Origin: CAYMLL01 sp964390645
GTDB taxonomy: Bacteria > Planctomycetota > UBA8108
Length of the DNA: 10,566 bases
Direction: 5' to 3'
NCBI GenBank assembly: GCA_964390645.1
Contig: CAYMLL010000273.1
Location: forward strand, 1-10,566
Shown here: positions 6,465 through 10,566 of the stretch, piece by piece
How positions within the stretch are numbered: position 1 is the first letter of the stretch
Layout of the letters: the number at the start of each line of letters is the position of its first letter
Notes under the pieces: generated by a model
What the model was told of the DNA's origin: nothing
Seen by the model: only the letters and a program-made list of their open reading frames with translations
The model's database searches: none
Position numbers and translations under genes: made by a program

Positions 6465-8216
6465 TCAGCTCCGGCCCACGACCCGGACCGTTCCGGAGCG
6501 TCGCGCGTCACCCGCGCCGACGACGCTGCCGTCGGCGCTGCGGTGCGCGACGTTGACACCTCCGAAGAAGAGGCTGTCGCTCGTGAAGGCGTCGTAGTGC
6601 TTCGCCAGCTCGCGTGCGCTGCTCAGGGGCTCGCCCCCTCCGGGAATGCGGTGGCGCTCGGCGCTCAGGACGCCGTTCTCGACGTGGATCCTGCCCGAGT
6701 CCACCGCCTCCTGCGGCGACAGCCCGTCGAGCACGAGGGCCTCGAGAACGTGCGAGATCGCCGTGCGGATCCGGTTGGCGCCGCCGGAGCCGAGCGCAGC
6801 GAGATTTCCGGCGGCGTCGACGGCGCGCGATGGCGCCATCATCGTCGACAGTCTCGCNNNNNNNNNNTCCCGGTGGGCCTCTTTTTGGGGGTATTGGGCG
6901 GGGCGTTGCGGGTGGGCGCGGCGGTCGCGGTGCGCTGCTATTTTGCGGGGGGGGTCGACGACGATCGATGGCGCCATCATCGTCGACAGTCTCGCACCCG
7001 GCGAGTAGTGTCCGAAGCCGCCGGGAAAGAGGTCGGACTCACCGAGGAAGTTGTTCATGAAGATGCCGGTCCCGGGGATCGCGAAGCCGTTGCCCTCGCC
7101 GTGGCTCACGGTCACCGCCGCGGCGTTGCCGTCGCTGTCCGTGACGCTGATGTGCGTCGTGTTTCCGGGCGAGCGCGGCTCCATCCCGCCGTCCGTGTCT
7201 CCGCGGCCCGCGAGGATCTCGTCGACTTGCGAGCGGAAGCGCGCCGCGGCGTCATCCCGATCGAAGATCGCCGCGTCCCGCGCCCGCAGCTCCGAGAAGG
7301 CCCGGAAGACGGTCGCGAGGCGTCGGTACCTCGCGGAGGTACCGGGGCGCGTCTCCTGGAGGGCGACGTGATCGAAGAGCGCCAGCGTGTGGGCGATGCT
7401 CGGCCCGCCGAACGACGGCGCGGGGTTGGTGTCGATGCGCGCGCCGTGATGGTCGATCCGCAGCGGCTCGCGGAAGACCGGTCGGCAGCTCCGGAGGTCG
7501 CCGGGTGTGAGGCGCCCACCGGCCTCCTCGCCGAAGGCCTCTAGCATGGGCTTCTCGATCGCGTCGTGAAGAAAGCCGCCAAGATCGGCGGCACGGCACG
7601 CGCCGAGAGCCTCGAGCGTGTCCGCCAGCTCGGGATTGCGGAAGATGGAGCCCGCGGCGAAGAGAGCGCCGTCGGGATCGAGGGCCGTTTCTCGACCCAG
7701 CTCGCTCTCTCGCAGGATCTGCTCGAGGTAGACGAAGCACTTCTCCTGGTACGCGTTCATCTCGACGCCGCGGCGCAGCGCGTCGACGGTGGGCGCGACG
7801 ATGGCGTCCAGCGACAGGCTTCCCCAGCGATCCAGAGCGGCGAGCGCTCCGCCGAGCACGCACGGGACCCCGGCGGTCGCACGACCGATATGGAAGGTCT
7901 GGGTGATGCCGGCTTCCGGAAAGAGGACCTCGATGCCGCGGAAGTCATCGTCCCGCTCGTGGGGCGGCGTGGCGATGCGGGACCCGAGACCCGGGGCGTT
8001 CGCGAAGAAATCGCAGACCTGCGTCTCCCCGTTCGCGCCGTCGCGGTGGAGCAGCACGCCGCCGCCGGCGAGGCTGGTGATCGCCGGCTCACCGGCCCCG
8101 GTGCCGAAGACGGCCGCGATCGCCGCGTCGACGACGTTGCCCCCGGCGCGCAGGATCTCGGCGCCGGCGTCCGCGCAGGCATCGGAGCTGGCCACGATGA
8201 CGGAGGCTCTCGACAT
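6465..8216 (-). CDS. Gamma-glutamyltransferase-like Ntn hydrolase (DFF subtype), interrupted by an assembly gap
   Basis: A member of the gamma-glutamyltranspeptidase family, which self-cleaves and uses the new N-terminal threonine as nucleophile on amide substrates. The N-terminal helix ADAGAEILRAGGNVVDAAIAA and SLAGGGVLL are typical. The processing site is the first Thr of GNTTHISV (codon 7158-7160, residue 353). The small subunit shows RLSTMM, LGSGGANRIRTAI (the Gly pair of the oxyanion hole) and FFGGVNVA...GAGDARRSG. The arginine that normally grips the substrate carboxylate (REMAP in E. coli) is replaced: DFFANAP, with Phe at codon 8004-8006. FHIG follows, as in a GGT-like subgroup lacking signal peptides; none is visible here. 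A 10-N gap and false duplication lie at 6828-6995; removing 138 bp gives 537 residues, with subunits of 352 and 185. An in-frame TTG at 8237 is an alternative start. Confidence 0.9.
   Translation of the reverse strand: MSRASVIVASSDACADAGAEILRAGGNVVDAAIAAVFGTGAGEPAITSLAGGGVLLHRDGANGETQVCDFFANAPGLGSRIATPPHERDDDFRGIEVLFPEAGITQTFHIGRATAGVPCVLGGALAALDRWGSLSLDAIVAPTVDALRRGVEMNAYQEKCFVYLEQILRESELGRETALDPDGALFAAGSIFRNPELADTLEALGACRAADLGGFLHDAIEKPMLEAFGEEAGGRLTPGDLRSCRPVFREPLRIDHHGARIDTNPAPSFGGPSIAHTLALFDHVALQETRPGTSARYRRLATVFRAFSELRARDAAIFDRDDAAARFRSQVDEILAGRGDTDGGMEPRSPGNTTHISVTDSDGNAAAVTVSHGEGNGFAIPGTGIFMNNFLGESDLFPGGFGHYSPGARLSTMMAPSIVVDPPRKIAAHRDRRAHPQRPAQYPQKEAHRXXXXARLSTMMAPSRAVDAAGNLAALGSGGANRIRTAISHVLEALVLDGLSPQEAVDSGRIHVENGVLSAERHRIPGGGEPLSSARELAKHYDAFTSDSLFFGGVNVAHRSADGSVVGAGDARRSGTVRVVGRS
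6828..6857. repeat. Direct repeat flanking gap 1, copy 1
   Basis: A 30-bp sequence identical to 6966-6995, encoding RLSTMMAPS-type residues of the GGT-like protein on the minus strand. It ends exactly at the N run. This is the signature of two contig ends that overlap but were not merged. Confidence 0.9.
6858..6867. other. Assembly gap 1 (10 N)
   Basis: Ten Ns of arbitrary length inside the GGT-like gene. The flanks overlap, so the true gap is probably absent. Confidence 0.97.
6868..6965. other. Error-rich duplicate of GGT sequence beside gap 1
   Basis: These 98 bases align by eye with the region just left of repeat copy 1 (about 6737-6827), including shared pieces such as GTCGACG and ATTT at matching spacing, but with many substitutions and expanded G runs. 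On the minus strand the translation (VDPPRKIAAHRDRRAHPQR) parallels the true VDAAGNLAALGSGGANRIR at the same place in the protein. It is best read as the low-quality end of the second contig, not as genomic sequence. Confidence 0.75.
6966..6995. repeat. Direct repeat flanking gap 1, copy 2
   Basis: Identical to 6828-6857. Joining the two copies removes 138 bp (46 codons) and restores an uninterrupted family-like sequence from HYSPGARLSTMMAPS to RAVDAAGNLAALGSGG. Confidence 0.9.
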
Positions 8217-8225
8217 GTCGCCAGG

Positions 8226-8231
8226 AGTATA
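8226..8231 (-). promoter_or_regulatory. Candidate -10 box giving a leaderless GGT mRNA
   Basis: TATACT on the minus strand ends 9 nt before the ATG at 8216. Normal -10 to start spacing would place the first transcribed base near 8219, leaving almost no leader. This agrees with the lack of any ribosome binding site before this start. No -35 hexamer is recognisable and the upstream sequence runs into gap 2, so support is modest. Confidence 0.3.
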
Positions 8232-8256
8232 CACCAACGGTCGAGGGGGCGCGGCG

Positions 8257-8266
8257 NNNNNNNNNN
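8257..8266. other. Assembly gap 2 (10 N)
   Basis: Ten Ns in the divergent intergenic region between the GGT-like gene and the FAD oxidoreductase. The 11 bases before it (8246-8256) recur at 8302-8312, suggesting another unmerged contig overlap. Confidence 0.97.
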
Positions 8267-8312
8267 GTGGCTCCCCACTGGGCCCCTGTTTAACCCACCA
8301 CGGGGCGCGGCG
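8267..8312. other. Probable noisy copy of the left contig end beside gap 2
   Basis: This block resembles the sequence just left of the gap (about 8204-8256): a GNGGCTC opening, a GTNTA-like element before an ACCCACCACGG-type stretch, and an exact 11-bp match at the end (8302-8312 equals 8246-8256). Substitutions and indels are frequent. The pattern repeats what is clearer at gap 1, so these bases probably do not exist in the genome as written. Confidence 0.5.
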
Positions 8313-8322
8313 CGGGGCGGCT

Positions 8323-8353
8323 TTGCCGGGGCGGCCCCTCGATTCGGTATGCT
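8323..8353 (+). promoter_or_regulatory. Weak promoter candidate for the FAD oxidoreductase
   Basis: TTGCCG (8323-8328) and TATGCT (8348-8353) are spaced 19 nt apart, about 125 nt upstream of the start at 8480. The -10 shares the 9-mer CGGTATGCT with the exonuclease III promoter candidate. The -35 side lies close to doubtful sequence beside gap 2, so only the -10 deserves weight. Confidence 0.22.
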
Positions 8354-8479
8354 CTGCGGGTCCTTGCGGAACCAGGAGCCGGCGGAGATCCTCCCGGCGG
8401 GCGTCGGGAGCCAGGCCGGCGACGACGACCCTGAGTATCTTCTCGGACCCGCGGCTCCGGCCGGTACCGGGAGCCTGCG

Positions 8480-10021
8480 ATGACCGAGCCGGAGCACGTG
8501 ACCGTGGACGACAAGCCGATCATCGAGCCGATGGACGAGCACAATCGTGAGCTCGTCGACAACGTGCATCCTCGCGACTGGAAGAACCCGACCGCGAAGG
8601 ACCGCTACCATCTCGTCGCGATCGGCGCGGGAGCCGGAGGACTCGTCAGCGCCGCGATCGCCGCCGGCGCGGGCGCCAGGGTGGCGCTGATCGAGCGTCG
8701 CTTCCTCGGCGGCGACTGCCTCAACGTCGGCTGCGTGCCGTCGAAGGGGATCATCAGCGCGGCGCGGGCCTGGCACGGCGCGCGCCGTGCGGAGGAGGTC
8801 TTCGGCGGCCCCGCCGTCGCGTCCGAGGGGGACTTCGGGCGCGTCATGGAGCGCATGAGACGGCTGCGGGCGGGCATCAGCCCGGTCGACAGCGCGCGTC
8901 GCTTCAGCGAGCTCGGTGTCGACGTCTTCCTCGGCGAGGGTCGCTTCACCGGTCGAGACAGGATCGAGGTCGGAGGCGACACGCTCGGCTTCCGTCGCGC
9001 GATCATCGCGACCGGCGCGCGCGCCGTTGCGCCGCCCTTTCCCGGGCTCGAGGATGTCGGCCACCTCACCAACGAGAGCATCTTCTCCCTCACCGAGCTG
9101 CCGCGGCGTCTGACGGTCATCGGAGCGGGCCCGATCGGCTGCGAGCTGGCGCAGTCCTTCGCGCGCTTCGGGTCGCGGGTGACCGTCCTCGACCGAGCTG
9201 ACCGCGTGCTGCCGCGCGAGGATCCGGACGCCGCGCGGATCGTCCAGCACCGCATGGAGAGTGACGGAGTCCGCTACCTTCCGCGGGTCGAGATTACCCG
9301 GGTCGAGCGCAGCGGCGGCGATCGCGTCGTCTTCTACCAGTCCCAGGGTGCGGCCGGGAGCGTCGCGGGCGACGAGATTCTCGTCGCGGTCGGTCGCGCG
9401 CCGAACACCGAGGGCCTCGGGCTCGAGGAGGCCGGTGTCGCGCACGACGCGCACGGAGTGACCGTCGATGACCGCCTGCGCACGACGAACCCGAGGATCT
9501 TCGCCGTCGGCGACATCTGCTCGCGGCACAAGTTCACGCACGCGGCCGACGCGCACGCGAAGCTGGCGGTCGCGAACGCGCTCTTCTTCGGTCGCGGGCG
9601 AGTCAGCAAGCTGGTCATGCCATGGTGCACGTACACGAGCCCGGAGGTCGCGCACGTCGGCTACCACGAGAGCGACGCTCGCGAGGCCGGACACGAGGTG
9701 ACGACGATCACGGTGCCGCTGGCCGACAACGACCGCGCGGTTCTCGACGGCGAGAGTGACGGCTTCCTGCGCGTGCACCTGAAGAAGGGAAGCGACCGGC
9801 TTCTCGGCGCGACGCTCGTCGCCGCCCACGCCGGCGACATGATCGGCGAGCTGGCGGTCGCCGTGACGCACGGCATCGGGCTGAAGAAGATCGCATCGAC
9901 GATCCACCCCTACCCGACTCAGGGCGAGATCTTCAGGCGCGCGGCGGGGGAGTACCAGAAGACCCGCGTGACCCCGAGCGTCAGGAGGGTGCTCGACGTC
10001 TTCTTCAGGGTCTTCAGGTAG
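8480..10021 (+). CDS. MerA-like FAD-dependent pyridine nucleotide-disulfide oxidoreductase
   Basis: A cytoplasmic class I flavoprotein disulfide reductase of 513 residues. It should pass electrons from NAD(P)H through FAD to a redox-active cysteine pair. Visible parts are the FAD Rossmann motif VAIGAGAGGL (residues 46-55), the active-site pair C80/C85 in GGDCLNVGCVPSK, the NAD(P) motif VIGAGPIGCELA, the second FAD motif IFAVGDI, and a dimerisation domain starting at MPWCTYTSPEVAHVGY. A tyrosine (Y478 in HPYPTQGE) replaces the catalytic histidine of lipoamide and glutathione reductases, as in mercuric reductase. The C-terminal cysteine pair and N-terminal heavy-metal domain of true MerA are both missing, and no mer genes are nearby, so mercury reduction is unproven. 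About 43 residues, including VHPRDWKNPT, precede the first Rossmann strand. The ATG start is preceded by GGGAG. Confidence 0.93.
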   Translation: MTEPEHVTVDDKPIIEPMDEHNRELVDNVHPRDWKNPTAKDRYHLVAIGAGAGGLVSAAIAAGAGARVALIERRFLGGDCLNVGCVPSKGIISAARAWHGARRAEEVFGGPAVASEGDFGRVMERMRRLRAGISPVDSARRFSELGVDVFLGEGRFTGRDRIEVGGDTLGFRRAIIATGARAVAPPFPGLEDVGHLTNESIFSLTELPRRLTVIGAGPIGCELAQSFARFGSRVTVLDRADRVLPREDPDAARIVQHRMESDGVRYLPRVEITRVERSGGDRVVFYQSQGAAGSVAGDEILVAVGRAPNTEGLGLEEAGVAHDAHGVTVDDRLRTTNPRIFAVGDICSRHKFTHAADAHAKLAVANALFFGRGRVSKLVMPWCTYTSPEVAHVGYHESDAREAGHEVTTITVPLADNDRAVLDGESDGFLRVHLKKGSDRLLGATLVAAHAGDMIGELAVAVTHGIGLKKIASTIHPYPTQGEIFRRAAGEYQKTRVTPSVRRVLDVFFRVFR

Positions 10022-10127
10022 CGCTCCTCTTCACGCTCCACGACACACCGCTGCCCCGGTATGGAAGAAGCGCGGGCGGTCTCCTGCACGTGCGAACGAG
10101 AGGAAGCTTCCGATCCGCGCCCTGTCC

Positions 10128-10147
10128 TCTCTGCGTCGGTGCAGAGA
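10128..10147. terminator. Hairpin between convergent genes, possible terminator
   Basis: A perfect 7-bp stem (TCTCTGC at 10128-10134 with GCAGAGA at 10141-10147) encloses a 6-nt loop, about 107 nt after the oxidoreductase stop and between two convergent genes. There is no T tract on either strand, so intrinsic termination is uncertain. Confidence 0.28.
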
Positions 10148-10193
10148 CCAGGGGACGGGGGCCCGGCCGTGGGGCGCGCGCCCCGGCCCCCCC

Positions 10194-10203
10194 NNNNNNN
10201 NNN
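10194..10203. other. Assembly gap 3 (10 N) in homopolymer-rich sequence
   Basis: Ten Ns between the oxidoreductase and the dockerin-like gene. The left flank is nearly pure G+C and the right flank includes 17 consecutive C (10243-10259). Both flanks look like low-quality contig ends. No gene can be supported between 10022 and 10292. Confidence 0.97.
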
Positions 10204-10292
10204 TGTTGCGTTTGTTGGGGTGGCTGCCCGCGCGCGGCCGCGCCCCCCCCCCCCCCCCCGCCGCTGGTGAGCGTTCGAGGTCGGCTGCGGGA

Positions 10293-10566
10293 TCAGATCT
10301 CGCAGCTGCCCTCCGGATACTCGCACTCGGCGAGCCCGTCGTCGCTGGTATCCTCGTCGCACGCTGACGGTCCCGGCGGCAGAGGCTCGAAGCCTCCGAG
10401 GAACAGCCAGTTGAGAACGGCCACTCCATCGGAGATGTCGACCTCGCCGTCGTCGTTGGTGTCGGCCGCGTCCTCGCATGCCGACGCCTCGCCGCCGATG
10501 AAGAGGAACTCGAACAGGAAGACGGCGTCGGTGAGCTCCACCACACCGCTTCCATCCCCGTCACCG
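10293..10566 (-). CDS. C-terminal EF-hand/dockerin-like module of a secreted protein (partial, runs off the window)
   Basis: Only the last 90 or so codons are present; the frame stays open to the window edge, so the main domain of the protein is unseen. Two calcium-binding loops of dockerin type I style are visible, DGDGSGVVELTD and DTNDDGEVDISD. Each is followed by a hydrophobic helix ending in FLFIGGE or WLFLGGF. A Pro-rich linker with cysteines then runs to CEI at the stop. Paired loops with LFLGG and a C...D.T.D.L..C tail are typical of the ends of large exported planctomycete proteins, where they may act in calcium-dependent folding or attachment; cohesin binding is not established there. 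An internal GTG at 10544 is not the real start. The gene converges on the oxidoreductase across gap 3. Confidence 0.85.
   Translation of the reverse strand, partial: GDGDGSGVVELTDAVFLFEFLFIGGEASACEDAADTNDDGEVDISDGVAVLNWLFLGGFEPLPPGPSACDEDTSDDGLAECEYPEGSCEI

Noticed and set aside
6828..6995. The 30-bp direct repeat as a mobile-element target duplication or recombination site
   Set aside because: It abuts an N run, lies in frame within a conserved enzyme, and the sequence between copies resembles the neighbouring gene. Contig overlap explains all of this.
8350..8483. Plus-strand open frame ending in an ATGA overlap with the oxidoreductase start, hinting at a coupled upstream gene
   Set aside because: Upstream it runs into the noisy block and gap 2 and then antisense through the GGT gene. 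The residues show no recognisable domain, so the ATGA overlap is probably chance.
7757..9907. 716-codon minus-strand open frame crossing gap 2
   Set aside because: It is antisense to the oxidoreductase, passes through the Ns, and overlaps the GGT gene in the wrong frame. The translation is Arg/Asp/Val-rich antisense noise.
10061..10193. Short plus-strand frame starting MEEARAVSC before gap 3
   Set aside because: No ribosome binding site and no recognisable motif. It runs straight into low-quality sequence and Ns.

Overview
This 10.6-kb window comes from a high-GC bacterial draft assembly. It is most likely a planctomycete: the partial gene at the right edge encodes a paired EF-hand (dockerin-like) C-terminal module with a GG...P-P...C...D...D.C tail that is common in secreted planctomycete proteins. 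The lineage call is an inference from that module, the G+C-rich codon use and the overall gene content. No 16S or other phylogenetic marker is present.

Layout: (1) plus-strand pair: an SSS-family sodium:solute symporter (112-1533, promoter candidate at 51-80) overlapped by a hypothetical gene with weak resemblance to the DUF1444/YtpQ family (1508-2446). (2) Minus-strand block, converging on the first pair with only 8 bp between stops. In transcription order it holds a gamma-glutamyltransferase-like Ntn hydrolase (8216-6465), exonuclease III (6252-5488) and a secreted S9 prolyl-oligopeptidase-type peptidase fused to a C-terminal formylglycine-generating-enzyme-like (SUMF1) domain (5323-2455, with an apparent frameshift at C homopolymers near 5113-5132). 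(3) A plus-strand MerA-like FAD disulfide oxidoreductase (8480-10021), divergent from the GGT gene. (4) A minus-strand, left-truncated dockerin-like secreted protein (10293 to the window edge).

Three 10-N assembly gaps (6858, 8257, 10194) strongly shape the window. The first is a false gap: a perfect 30-bp repeat flanks it, and the 98 bp between the Ns and the second repeat copy look like an error-rich copy of the adjacent GGT sequence. Removing 138 bp restores a normal GGT. The second shows the same pattern more weakly. The third lies in extreme G/C homopolymer sequence, including a run of 17 C. Sequence next to these gaps should not be interpreted biologically.

The genes are mostly single transcription units with no shared pathway that the sequence proves. 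An extracellular peptidase, a GGT-like hydrolase and a sodium-coupled symporter would fit uptake and breakdown of peptides or small organic substrates, but this is inference. I see no defence island, CRISPR array, transposon, biosynthetic cluster or clearly new multi-gene system. The most interesting biological points are the S9-SUMF1 fusion, the GGT-like enzyme lacking the usual substrate-binding arginine, and the MerA-like reductase without the C-terminal cysteine pair.
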